Of a stretch of DNA of 49,238 bases, positions 35,203 to 43,167 are shown in pieces. Source of the stretch: JAAYOS01 sp050950785 (GTDB taxonomy: Bacteria > Bacillota > Clostridia > Oscillospirales > JAAYOS01); contig JBMNIG010000008.1 of the NCBI GenBank assembly GCA_050950785.1, forward strand, positions 1 to 49,238, read 5' to 3'. Both the position numbers and the translations under genes were made by a program. The notes under the pieces are model-generated. The model was not told the DNA's origin. It was given only the letters and a program-made list of their open reading frames with translations, and made no database searches. How positions within the stretch are numbered: the first letter of the stretch is position 1; the number at the start of each line of letters is the position of its first letter.

Positions 35203-35242
35203 CGGTCTTATCGGTAAGACCGACAAATAAGAGCCTGGCTCT
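35203..35242 (+). promoter_or_regulatory. Hairpin and palindrome just before yidC
   Basis: CGGTCTTA-TCGG-TAAGACCG forms a perfect 8-bp stem at 35203-35222. AGAGCC-T-GGCTCT lies at 35230-35242, directly before the yidC ribosome binding site GGAGG. There is no T-run, so it is probably a processing site or a translational element, not a terminator. Confidence 0.45.
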
Positions 35243-35259
35243 GATGGAGGAAACCCTCA

Positions 35260-36375
35260 GTGTGGAACACATTAATAGTTCAGCCCATATCGTGGCTGCT
35301 GAGAACGCTGTATGAACTTACCGCTTCATATGGTATAGCAATTATATTATTTACAATTATAATGAAAATTGTCTTTCTGCCTTTTGCAATGAAAGGCAAA
35401 AAGTCAATGATTGCTGTGCAGCGTCTCAACCCAAAGCTCAAGGAGCTTGAGGCCAAATACAAAAACGATAAAGAAAAATACAATCTCGAATTGCAAAAGC
35501 TTTACAAAAAGGAGAAGGTCAACCCTTTGTCAGGATGCCTGTGGCAACTCCTTCCGTTTCCGATTATAATAGCTCTTTTCGATGTTGTGCGCAGACCACT
35601 TACAAACCTGATGCGGTTAAGTGGTGAACAGATAGAGCAAATCATTTCTCATCCTGCTATTAGTGAGAGTCTAACTGCAAAAGGCATAAATTTGGCAACT
35701 GCAGCTGCCCAGAATCAGATTCCTGTAGCAAACGCAATACATGAAAACTTCGACAAGCTGATCGTATCCCTGCCTGAAGTTGCTTCTACTTTGATCGATA
35801 TCGATTTTACATTTTTAGGGATGAATCTTTCGCTTACGCCATCATTCGGGTATCTTAATGCTTACTGGTTCTTGCCGATCATATCGGGTGCAATGGCGTA
35901 TGTTGGAATGCAGATCACTCAAAAGTTTAGTGGTAATACAACCCAGGAGCAAAATCAACAGGGCAAGATGTTTGCGCTTATGAGTCCTATTATGTCGGTA
36001 TGGTTTGGTTTTATGTGGCCAGCCGCCATGTCGGTTTACTGGATCGCAAACTCATTGATAGGTATCGTTCAGGACTTTTTGCTTAATTTATACTACAAGA
36101 AGAAATTTGACTTGAGGGACGCTGAGAAGGAAAAACAGGAAGCTGCCCAAGCTCAAGCACAAGCCAAGAAAAAAGCTGAGCTTTCTGAAAAACACTCTCA
36201 AGACTCAAAGATGACCCGCTCCAATCTATCCAACACTTCGAGAAAGAAGTACGAAAGGCTGAAAAAACAAAGTAAGCAGTCGTACAATCAGAACAAATCA
36301 AATGCTGCCGGAGAAGTTGATAATGCCGACTCCGACACTGCAGATGATGCGAAAGGAGCGACAGACGATGATTAA
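35260..36375 (+). CDS. yidC: Membrane insertase YidC/SpoIIIJ
   Basis: 371 residues, the Oxa1/YidC/Alb3 insertase. It begins at a GTG with GGAGG about 8 bases upstream. There are five membrane segments with the family core (WQLLPFPIIIALFDVVRRPL and SVYWIANSLIGIVQ). A long, lysine-rich C-terminal tail (about 290-371) may contact ribosomes. The large extracytoplasmic loop between the core helices (about 120-190) is longer than in some relatives. Its last 8 bases overlap the start of jag. Confidence 0.95.
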   Translation: MWNTLIVQPISWLLRTLYELTASYGIAIILFTIIMKIVFLPFAMKGKKSMIAVQRLNPKLKELEAKYKNDKEKYNLELQKLYKKEKVNPLSGCLWQLLPFPIIIALFDVVRRPLTNLMRLSGEQIEQIISHPAISESLTAKGINLATAAAQNQIPVANAIHENFDKLIVSLPEVASTLIDIDFTFLGMNLSLTPSFGYLNAYWFLPIISGAMAYVGMQITQKFSGNTTQEQNQQGKMFALMSPIMSVWFGFMWPAAMSVYWIANSLIGIVQDFLLNLYYKKKFDLRDAEKEKQEAAQAQAQAKKKAELSEKHSQDSKMTRSNLSNTSRKKYERLKKQSKQSYNQNKSNAAGEVDNADSDTADDAKGATDDD

Positions 36376-37045
36376 GTCGGTGGAAGCTACCGGCAAAACT
36401 TTGGAAGAGGCCTTTGCCAATGCTATGAATGAACTAGGCATTGATGATGATACACTAAATGTCGAGAAAGTTGTTTTGGAGAATCCGAGAAGTGGATTTC
36501 TGGGGATTGGAAGTTCTCCCGCAAAGGTTCGCGTAAGCTATGAAGTAAGCCGAAGCGATAAAGCATTGACCTTTTTGCAGGGTCTTTTGGATAGAATGGG
36601 AGCTCTTGCAAACCCTGTTGTCGTAAAATCCAATGATGAAAATATTGAGCTGTCCATCGAGGGTGAAAACCTTGGTATGCTTATAGGGCGCAGAGGTGAG
36701 ACACTCAATGCCATTCAACATATCACAAACTACGTTGTTAACCGGGGTGAACAAGAACGTATTCGTGTTATCGTAGATGTTGAAAACTACCGCAAGAAAC
36801 GCGAAGAGTCTCTGCGCAGGTTAGCTGAAAAGACAGCCTCAAAGGTTATGCGCTTCAAACGCAATATAGCATTGGAGCCTATGAATGCCTACGAGCGCCA
36901 TGTTATCCATTCAGCGCTTCAAGACTGGAAGGATGTTTCAACCTTTTCGTCGGGAGCCGAACCACGCAGGTGTGTTGTAGTCAGCTATACACCAAATGGA
37001 GAGAAACCTGACAGGGGACATCGTTCACGTTCCAATAGGGCATAA
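36368..37045 (+). CDS. jag: RNA-binding protein KhpB/Jag
   Basis: 225 residues in three parts. A Jag_N domain (about 1-55, MIKSVEATGKTLEEAF to KVRVSYE) is followed by a KH domain with the GRRGET loop at about 105-130. A C-terminal R3H domain (about 150-210, LEPMNAYERHVIHSAL) completes it. Part of the KhpA/KhpB RNA-binding system linked to cell elongation in streptococci. I choose the ATG at 36368, which has AAAGGAG upstream. The frame continues 22 codons further up inside yidC. mnmE and mnmG, which usually follow, are absent. Confidence 0.94.
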   Translation: MIKSVEATGKTLEEAFANAMNELGIDDDTLNVEKVVLENPRSGFLGIGSSPAKVRVSYEVSRSDKALTFLQGLLDRMGALANPVVVKSNDENIELSIEGENLGMLIGRRGETLNAIQHITNYVVNRGEQERIRVIVDVENYRKKREESLRRLAEKTASKVMRFKRNIALEPMNAYERHVIHSALQDWKDVSTFSSGAEPRRCVVVSYTPNGEKPDRGHRSRSNRA

Positions 37046-37114
37046 GATATCGTGAAACAGTGGACATAGCGTATTTGACTTAATTGATTAACTAGATACA
37101 TTATGACAAAATTT

Positions 37115-37153
37115 AGAGCCATACCTTGCTATATGCACAGGTCTGGCTCTTTG
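37115..37153 (+). terminator. Terminator after jag
   Basis: AGAGCCA (37115-37121) pairs with TGGCTCT (37144-37150), with an inner ACCT/AGGT extension and a T-rich tail. Confidence 0.68.
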
Positions 37154-37296
37154 TTTGTCTTTATGCAACTTTTCGAAAGATTAATGAAGGTCAGACTACA
37201 GTTAACTAACTCATCTATGTACATTTATCATAGATCGGTGAAAGATATCAAACTCTGAGATATGTTCTTGAGATATTTGCTATGACACTGATCTGC

Positions 37297-38154
37297 TTAA
37301 TCCTCGGTCATAAAGAGAACGCCCAAAGTGTTTGGACCACAGTGTGAGGAGATTGTACAGCTTGCGCGAGTAACAAATATTTCATCAAATATATTACGAC
37401 TCTTGACATAGTCATAAACCATTTGGATGCGCTCTTCTGAAATGCCGGAGTGGGTTATGAAAGCACGATCCTTTTTGATCTTCTGATAGCGGTTAAGACG
37501 CTCTTCGGCATATTGTAGCAACACCTTATCCAGGTTGCCGCGATATATCTTGCCAACACCCATAGCACCGCTGGAGTTATCCACCTCTATACAGGGCTTA
37601 AGCTTCAACAGGTTAGATCCCATGGCTGCTACAGCGGAACAGCGCCCACCGGCACGCATAAACTCGAGAGTATCAAGAATAAAGCTTGCATGAGAATGTC
37701 TTGTAAGCTGTGATACTTCTTCTGCAACATCCTTTGCGGACATGCCTTTGGCGATGCGCTCGGCTGCTTCTAAGACAAGCAGAGCTATTCCGGAAGAAAG
37801 ATTACAGGAGTCTACAGGATAGACGTTTCCGATTGCCTGAGCCGCAGCAACGCAGTTTTGATAGGACGAGGATAGTGCCGAACCGAGGGAGAGGTGAACT
37901 ACATCATATCCCTGATCTGTCCACTTGCGGAAAAAATCAATGTGATCGGCTATGTTGATTGCTGAAGTTTTCGGAAGGATCCCTTTTTCCCTATAGGCTT
38001 TATATATGTCTTCCGGTTGTATTGTTACACCGTCAATAAATGTCTCATCCTCAAGGGTAATAGTGTAAGGGAAAAACGTAACGTTATATTTGTCTCTCAA
38101 TTGATCGCCAAGATCACATGTGCTGTCAGCGCACAGTACTACTTTATTTGCCAT
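37297..38154 (-). CDS. DegV family fatty-acid-binding protein
   Basis: 285 residues. DegV-type proteins bind a fatty acid in a deep pocket. The related FakB hands it to the kinase FakA. The N-terminal motif CADSTCDLGDQL and the pocket motif TSAINIADH/LSSSYQNC are typical. GGGGAGG precedes the ATG. No fakA gene is in the window. It converges on jag. Confidence 0.9.
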   Translation of the reverse strand: MANKVVLCADSTCDLGDQLRDKYNVTFFPYTITLEDETFIDGVTIQPEDIYKAYREKGILPKTSAINIADHIDFFRKWTDQGYDVVHLSLGSALSSSYQNCVAAAQAIGNVYPVDSCNLSSGIALLVLEAAERIAKGMSAKDVAEEVSQLTRHSHASFILDTLEFMRAGGRCSAVAAMGSNLLKLKPCIEVDNSSGAMGVGKIYRGNLDKVLLQYAEERLNRYQKIKKDRAFITHSGISEERIQMVYDYVKSRNIFDEIFVTRASCTISSHCGPNTLGVLFMTED

Positions 38155-38539
38155 AGTCAGTTGATTCCTCCCCTAATGTTCATTGATCTCAAATATTTTA
38201 TTTTTGTTTTGCAACAACTTAGAGTCTTTGATAAACTTATCCGTAATTTTGATAACTATCATCATATCACATAATAATGAAAAAATAAAGCTGAGAAATT
38301 CAGTATTTCACAAATGAAGTTTTATTAGTCAGTCAATCATATTAACTTATGCGATGTTGTATTTGTCCTCAAAATGTTCAAGCAGTTAAGTCCAAGCTCC
38401 CGGCAAAAGGGGTTTATACAATGCTGATGTCGCATTGTGTCGTATTATGGTGAACGATTTATGTAGAAAATAATCAATTATTCCAGTATAATGATGATAT
38501 AGCTTGGATCTACCGAGTGTTATTATAGGGAGGGTGCCT
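38155..38539. other. Spacer between degV and a small plus-strand gene
   Basis: AT-rich, no gene. A TATAAT at 38487-38492 could be the -10 box for the small gene at 38540, but the -35 region is poor. Confidence 0.35.
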
Positions 38540-38779
38540 ATGGGAAGGGAAAGACTTTACCACATTATTAAGGCAGTACAGGTTTTTGCACTTGGGTGTT
38601 TGATAGAAATCAAAAGAAAGCGGATTGGACTAAAGATTGTTAAGCAAAAAAGCCTCTCCTCAGAATCAATTCTTAAAGCCAACATAAGTTTGTCGAAATT
38701 AGGGAACAGATGGATGGAGCTAAAAGCAGCAAATGAGAATGATAATAAAAAGGATGCGGGAAATTTGCATTTCCTCTAA
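38540..38779 (+). CDS. Small protein of unknown function
   Basis: 79 residues starting MGRERLYHIIKAVQVF. I do not recognise it. It is basic, with a possible amphipathic or short hydrophobic helix at about 8-22 and no cysteines that would suggest metal binding, apart from one. GGGAGG lies 7-8 bases before the ATG. A clear terminator follows at 38811-38854, so it is a plausible single-gene unit. Confidence 0.55.
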   Translation: MGRERLYHIIKAVQVFALGCLIEIKRKRIGLKIVKQKSLSSESILKANISLSKLGNRWMELKAANENDNKKDAGNLHFL

Positions 38780-38810
38780 CCTGAGATCGATAAGTTAACG
38801 TCATTTTTAT

Positions 38811-38854
38811 AAAAAGCCCTTTGTGACAAGCTATGCTTGGCAGAGGGCTTTTTT
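38811..38854 (+). terminator. Terminator after the small gene
   Basis: AAAAAGCCCT pairs with AGGGCTTTTTT around a loop that holds a second short stem (CAAG/CTTG). Confidence 0.78.
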
Positions 38855-38876
38855 GAAAGGTGCTTTGATGAGGCTA

Positions 38877-38918
38877 AATAAAAACGCATGAGGTGCGCCA
38901 AAGTGCGCACACATGCGT
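38877..38918 (-). terminator. Terminator of the unknown minus-strand gene
   Basis: ACGCATG (38884-38890) pairs with CATGCGT (38912-38918), with an inner TGCGC/GCGCA stem. On the minus strand it is followed by TTTTTATTT. Confidence 0.68.
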
Positions 38919-38959
38919 ACAAATAGTTTCAGATAGGAGTATGTATTCGATTTCAAATG

Positions 38960-39379
38960 CTAAGCTGTGCTTGCCTCTTCAGCTACCCCTCTTTCTGTAA
39001 GGTCAGAAAATTCAATTTCGTTTGCATCCGAGAACCTTGCCAAAACTCTTTTGTAGATGTTAAACTCTTTGCCACAAGCCTTTTCTTCAAATATAAGTGT
39101 TGAACTTGTTTGAGTATTGTTTTCCGAAGCCTGTGGAATTCCGGGAATTCTGGGCATTTCGGAAAATTCGAATACTATCTGCTCAGCATCAACTTGCCGA
39201 AAAAGCTTTTTGATTTTAACTGGCTGAATGGTAATTTTTTTGATCTTCTTTGTTTCAAAATTTACAGATAAAGGTCTGCCGTTCAGGTTTGCGATCATGG
39301 ATATGTCGTTTTTCTCAATGTTCAAACGGACGCTTTTGAATTTTGGCAATTGTTGAACAGAATTCACATTTGCCGGCAC
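38960..39379 (-). CDS. Unknown protein, about 139 residues
   Basis: I do not recognise this protein. It looks like a mixed beta protein: N-terminal K-S-V-R-L-N-I-E-K-N-D, then repeated I-x-I-x and F-x-F patterns with many lysines, and a Ser/Thr/Asn linker (about 93-103) before a charged C-terminal part. It has no membrane helix. The GTG at 39379 has AAAGGA 9 bases upstream. An ATG at 39403 is possible but has only a weak GAG site. A terminator follows it. It sits beside the IS30-family element. Confidence 0.55.
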   Translation of the reverse strand: MPANVNSVQQLPKFKSVRLNIEKNDISMIANLNGRPLSVNFETKKIKKITIQPVKIKKLFRQVDAEQIVFEFSEMPRIPGIPQASENNTQTSSTLIFEEKACGKEFNIYKRVLARFSDANEIEFSDLTERGVAEEASTA

Positions 39380-39638
39380 AATACTCATTCCTTTCTTACA
39401 CATTGATAAACTCAACTATTTCCTTATTAAATGGTAACACGCTGGCACACTTGTGTCAATGGGCAAAATATAAGATAAAATGACGACAATAACTGTAATA
39501 ATAACTAAATGCGGTCTTGTTTTTAAGAAAGCATCAAATTCTAACATTCGATTTAAGCACATATATAGATGCTTCAATTAGTTTACATAAATCCTACATT
39601 TTCTGGGTGGACGGTTTAAGTCAACTTTGCAATCAACT
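39380..39638. other. Spacer left of the IS30-family element
   Basis: No gene is supported. The last 25-30 bases resemble the right end of the element (TTGCAAT and nearby words). Confidence 0.35.
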
Positions 39639-40986
39639 GGAATAGTTAAAAGGAGGCGAGTTGTAAAATTAAATGAAACACAAATAAAGAAATAAATAGG
39701 CCCACGAGAGCTTCTCTGTTATAATGTTAGTTCCTACAACAAACAGAAACGGAGAAGCTTCATGAGCCAAGTCTATTGTATCAGAACTCGCATAAAAGGT
39801 AAACACCTAAGGTTCGAAGAGCGTGAAGAGCTAGAAGCGATAGTAACTAAGAACAATTACTTGCCTAAGAAATCAAGGCTTAGCCATCGGGAAATAGCAG
39901 AACGAATGGGAGTAAGCCCAGCCACAATAAGTAGGGAGCTGAGGCGTGGGAAGGTAATCTTAAGGGATTGCCAATGGCGTGAAGTGGTTAGCTATTCAGC
40001 CTTAAAAGCCCAAGAGGACTATGATGAGAAGGCAAGTGCAAAAGGGGCTCATCTAAAAATTGGTAAGAACTATGAGTTAGCAGAAAAAATTGAGAACTGT
40101 ATTATAAATGGCAAGTTCTCTCCTTATGCGACCATAGAGAAACTTAAGGATGACCCTGACTATCAAAGAACACCCATATCTAAGCGAACGCTCTATAATT
40201 ATATAGACCGTGAGTTATTACTCAATGTAACAAAAAAGGACTTACCTCGAAAAGGCAAGAGTTCAAAACGCAAGTATACCCGAGTAACCCGCAGAATACG
40301 GGATGTAGACGCCAAACGCATAGATGAGCGCCCACAAGAGGCGAATGACCGCAGTGAGCTCGGTCACTGGGAAATGGATTGCGTTGAACCAGGTCGAGGA
40401 AAAGGCAGGGCATGCTTGCTTGTGCTGGTTGAGAGGCTATCTAGAAAGACACTGATATTTAAGTTGCGTAGCCAAACACAAAAAGAAGTGCTAAAACGAC
40501 TTGACCAACTAGAGAAAAAGATAGGTGCAAAGCGATTTCGAAAGATGTTTAAAACAATAACAGTTGATAATGGAAGTGAGTTTTTAGATTGGCGCAAGCT
40601 AGAACGGTCCTGCATAAGCAGTAAAGCACGCACCCGAATTTACTACTGTCACCCATATCATTCATGGGAAAGAGGTACCAATGAACAGATAAATGGACAC
40701 ATACGACGATTTATCCCCAAGGGATGTTCGATAGCGAAATACAGTACAAAAGCAATATTAAAGATCCAAGAATGGCTTAATGATTACCCACGTAAGGTTT
40801 TAGAAGGTAAATGCGCAAACGAGGTAGTTAAAGAAGAACTAAGAAAGTGTTCATAGCGAAAGCATTTCCCGTTCCGCCCAGACCCAAACCGCCAGAAACA
40901 AGCGAAAACTACAAGATATCTAGATAACATTTGACAGAGAAAAAGTGTTTCACTTTAACTTGCAATTTGCGGAATAGTTAAAAGGA
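39639..40986 (+). mobile_element. IS30-family insertion sequence with 16-bp direct repeats
   Basis: GGAATAGTTAAAAGGA occurs at 39639-39654 and again at 40971-40986 in the same orientation. Inside these, TTGTAAAATTAAATGAAACAC (39661-39681, left) and the complement of 40945-40965 match at about 16 of 21 positions. They are imperfect terminal inverted repeats ending TGAAACAC. The core between the direct repeats is 1316 bp. One transposase gene is present and intact. Most IS30 members make 2-3 bp duplications, so 16 bp is long. Confidence 0.8.
39762..40856 (+). CDS. IS30-family transposase
   Basis: 364 residues and apparently intact. An N-terminal helix-turn-helix (LSHREIAERMGVSPATISRE) is followed by the DDE domain: first D in HWEMDCVEP, second D in TVDNGSEF, and E in the segment SWERGTNEQINGHIRRF. 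These are the standard IS30 signatures. The gene lies inside the element listed above. It appears functional by sequence. Confidence 0.95.
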   Translation: MSQVYCIRTRIKGKHLRFEEREELEAIVTKNNYLPKKSRLSHREIAERMGVSPATISRELRRGKVILRDCQWREVVSYSALKAQEDYDEKASAKGAHLKIGKNYELAEKIENCIINGKFSPYATIEKLKDDPDYQRTPISKRTLYNYIDRELLLNVTKKDLPRKGKSSKRKYTRVTRRIRDVDAKRIDERPQEANDRSELGHWEMDCVEPGRGKGRACLLVLVERLSRKTLIFKLRSQTQKEVLKRLDQLEKKIGAKRFRKMFKTITVDNGSEFLDWRKLERSCISSKARTRIYYCHPYHSWERGTNEQINGHIRRFIPKGCSIAKYSTKAILKIQEWLNDYPRKVLEGKCANEVVKEELRKCS

Positions 40987-40997
40987 AAATATTCATA

Positions 40998-41026
40998 TTG
41001 ACATTTTTACTGGATTATAGTATTCT
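40998..41026 (+). promoter_or_regulatory. Promoter of tRNA-Ser
   Basis: TTGACA, 17-base spacer, TATTCT, 58 bases before the tRNA. Confidence 0.65.
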
Positions 41027-41084
41027 ATCTAGGCGGCTTGATTTGGCGAAAGCCTTATTGGGTCATGTATAGTTTAATAGTTAT

Positions 41085-41177
41085 GGAGAAGTCGCGTAGC
41101 CTGGTCGAGCGCGCACGATTGGAAATCGTGTAGGCCCCAAAAGGGTCTCGAGGGTTCGAATCCCTCCTTCTCCGCCA
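41085..41177 (+). tRNA. tRNA-Ser (anticodon GGA)
   Basis: Acceptor GGAGAAG pairs with CTTCTCC, followed by discriminator G and an encoded CCA. The D arm contains AGCCTGGTCGAG, the anticodon arm CGATT-GGA-AATCG, a long class II variable arm follows, and the T arm GAGGGTTCGAATCCCTC is intact. It reads UCC and UCU serine codons. It is the only RNA gene recognised with certainty in the window. Confidence 0.95.
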
Positions 41178-41190
41178 ATTATAAGAGTTT

Positions 41191-41226
41191 ACGGGTTTTA
41201 CCATAGATTGGTAAGACCCGTTTTTT
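41191..41226 (+). terminator. Terminator after tRNA-Ser
   Basis: ACGGGTTTTACC pairs with GGTAAGACCCGT around a 7-base loop, followed by TTTTTT. Confidence 0.82.
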
Positions 41227-41323
41227 ATAAAACTTCTTTATTGTATAATCAGCACTATGTTAAGAGTAATTTAGAAACCTCTATGCAGCTTCATCAGCAT
41301 AATTGTTTTTGCTGGGGGGTGCT

Positions 41324-41410
41324 TTGTCTAAAAGAAAAAGATTGGATCCAAAAAGCAAAGGTTATATAAGTATGAATTTTATTGGCCAGATTTTGAATTC
41401 AACGAGTTAA
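41324..41410 (+). CDS. Possible 28-residue ORF with a G-rich ribosome binding site
   Basis: Starts at a TTG a few bases after GGGGGG, reads MSKRKRLDPKSKGYIS then MNFIGQILNSTS, and stops at 41410. It could be a micropeptide or the stump of a larger gene lost from this accessory region. I do not recognise it. Confidence 0.22.
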   Translation: MSKRKRLDPKSKGYISMNFIGQILNSTS

Positions 41411-41622
41411 CCCTAATCATTGAATCATCAAAACCAAATGACTTCAATATTTTCTTCTTTTCTTCGTCTATGTAATCCTTGATACAATCCGGAAGCAAAG
41501 TAATTTGCTCACGTTGCTGTCATTAGATATATTTCCATACCATAAATCTTGGTGCAACAAATTCTGCATAATTATTTTCGCAACTGACTATTACGTGGAC
41601 ATTTCGGACAGCCTGTCCAGTG
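41395..41622 (-). pseudogene. Possible remnant of a zinc-ribbon protein
   Basis: On the minus strand, two frames hold protein-like stretches broken by stops. One has HWTGCPKCPR and LCRICCTK, resembling a zinc ribbon of transposases or small DNA-binding proteins. The other continues as REQITLLPDCIKDYIDEEKK. The pieces together resemble a decayed mobile-element protein. This is a weak call. Confidence 0.25.
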
Positions 41623-41811
41623 TATTATATCAAAATTAAAACAGCGAATTAAACATAATGCAGTATATACATTCATGTAAATTGCTAATTGAATTCGAAT
41701 GCAACAAGCCCTAAAATTATTATCATAATCATTCAAAATATGTGCAAATCACAAAAGTCACAGACCTATAAGTTTTTGCTTATGCAGATTATATGACGGA
41801 GGTAGTCGGGT

Positions 41812-42600
41812 ATGTTGAATGGAATTCCTTACAGGCCGGTTTCAGGCGAATTCAATCTGAAGGACAGAGTAGCCATCGTTGTCGGCGGTTCGGGCGGTAT
41901 TGGCGGTGCAAGCGCCGAACTGTACGCAAAAAAGGGAGCTAAGGTCGCCATCGTCGATATTAAGGATACTGTAGAGCAGGTCGCTGCAGACCTGTCGGAG
42001 AAATACGGCATCGAAGCCATAGGTATTCGCTGCGACATTACTGTAAAGGAGCAGATTTGGGAGACCGTTGCAAAGGTTAAGGAACGTTTCGGAGAGATCA
42101 ACATCCTTTTGAACAGCGGCGGATATGTTTACCTCGACAAGGCAGAGGACATCTCGTTCGAGGAAGTTGAAAAACAGGTTAAGATCAACACGTTCGGTCC
42201 CTTCCACATGTCGCAAGCCGTCGCCAGGGAAATGATCGCTCAGGGCAAGGGCGGCAAGATCATATGTATCACGTCCCAGGCAGACTTTATCGCGATCGAC
42301 AAGCATGTTGGCTACACGATGAGCAAAGCAGCCCTGGTGGGAATGATCAAGGTCATGGCCCTTGAATGGGCAAAGTACGGCATCAATGTCAACGGTATCG
42401 CCCCCACAGTCGTCCGTACATACATGGGCGATCGCGCTTGGCAGGGCAAAGTCAAGGAAGAGATGCTGCAGAAGATCCCAGCCCACCGCTTTGCGGAAGT
42501 CGATGAGATTGCCGCAGTCGTCCTGTTCATGTCGTGCGACGAGTCCAACATGATCACGGGCGAAGACCTCGTCGTGGACGGCGGATTCACCATATATTGA
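41812..42600 (+). CDS. Short-chain dehydrogenase/reductase
   Basis: 262 residues of the classical SDR fold. The cofactor motif is VVGGSGGIGGAS, the structural motif NNAG is replaced by N-S-G-G, and the catalytic S is in ITSQAD with Y-x-x-x-K in GYTMSK. The C-terminal G-x-D-L-V-V-D-G-G is typical. GGAGG precedes the ATG with 9 bases between. Codons are richer in C and G at third positions than in neighbouring genes, suggesting transfer. The stump of transketolase just downstream suggests this was part of a polyol or pentose catabolic operon in which an SDR feeds a split transketolase. Substrate unknown. Confidence 0.88.
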   Translation: MLNGIPYRPVSGEFNLKDRVAIVVGGSGGIGGASAELYAKKGAKVAIVDIKDTVEQVAADLSEKYGIEAIGIRCDITVKEQIWETVAKVKERFGEINILLNSGGYVYLDKAEDISFEEVEKQVKINTFGPFHMSQAVAREMIAQGKGGKIICITSQADFIAIDKHVGYTMSKAALVGMIKVMALEWAKYGINVNGIAPTVVRTYMGDRAWQGKVKEEMLQKIPAHRFAEVDEIAAVVLFMSCDESNMITGEDLVVDGGFTIY

Positions 42601-42626
42601 TAATTAATAGACACTAACGTAATTCT

Positions 42627-42749
42627 ATGGGGGAAATTGTTAATGGACTTGCGGTAAAGTGTTTCGAACTGGGGAGACATGTTCTCGACATGATCATGAG
42701 CGGCCGGAGCGGCCATATCGGAGGTAATTTCTATAATTTTACCAAGTAA
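42627..42749 (+). pseudogene. N-terminal stump of transketolase
   Basis: A 40-codon frame begins 26 bases after the SDR stop and reads to a TAA. Residues 14-33 (ELGRHVLDMI, then SGRSGHIGG) match the N-terminal thiamine-diphosphate-region pattern R-x-x-V-L-x-M-I...G-S-G-H-x-G-G of transketolases. After GHIGG the homology ends abruptly and the sequence becomes AT-rich, so the rest of the gene has been deleted. Loss of the main domain means it cannot be active. GGGG upstream is only a moderate ribosome binding site. Confidence 0.75.
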
Positions 42750-43167
42750 GCATAAATAATGCTTAAGAATAAAGGGTTCCGGACATTGATCATTGATCTT
42801 TCCTTACGGCTGTTCTGCCTTAAGATGATTGTGTCAGGAACATTTTTGGCGCTCTGTCAATTGTTGAGGTACAGCATAAGTAAAAATGAGATCCGGTAGA
42901 TAAGTACGGTTACTTACCGGGTCTTTTTTATAAAAAAAACCTTGTAATCAACATAAAAAAGATAGAATAGCACATCAAGCAATATAGAGTAGTAATCGCC
43001 GCAGAGAAGCAATACTTTCTATTCCCAGTTAAATAAAATGTATTCATTGAAAAAATAGGAAATAAGCAGTTATAAGTAATATATATAATCCCATAAAGCA
43101 TGGATAATTGCAGGAATAAAAATGTTTTGTGTTTTTATATATATACCAGAGAAAATAAAACGATTAA
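42750..43167. other. Spacer with one terminator, left of the IS256-family element
   Basis: AT-rich, no gene. A terminator lies at 42890-42929, probably the old 3' end of the relic operon. Confidence 0.45.
42890..42929 (+). terminator. Terminator downstream of the SDR region
   Basis: GATCCGGTAGATAAGTA pairs with TACTTACCGGGTC with one unpaired stretch, followed by TTTTTT. Confidence 0.7.

Noticed and set aside
38540..39379. Toxin-antitoxin pair
   Set aside because: The two genes are convergent and separate, each with its own terminator, and neither has recognised toxin or antitoxin motifs.
41735..41760. Fur-box-like word in the SDR upstream region (ATTATTATCATAATCATT)
   Set aside because: AT-rich sequence gives such matches easily. 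The match to the 19-bp consensus is partial and no iron gene follows.
41842..42486. Long open frame (214 codons) antisense to the SDR gene
   Set aside because: The SDR motifs on the plus strand are complete. The antisense frame arises from its G/C-rich codon use.
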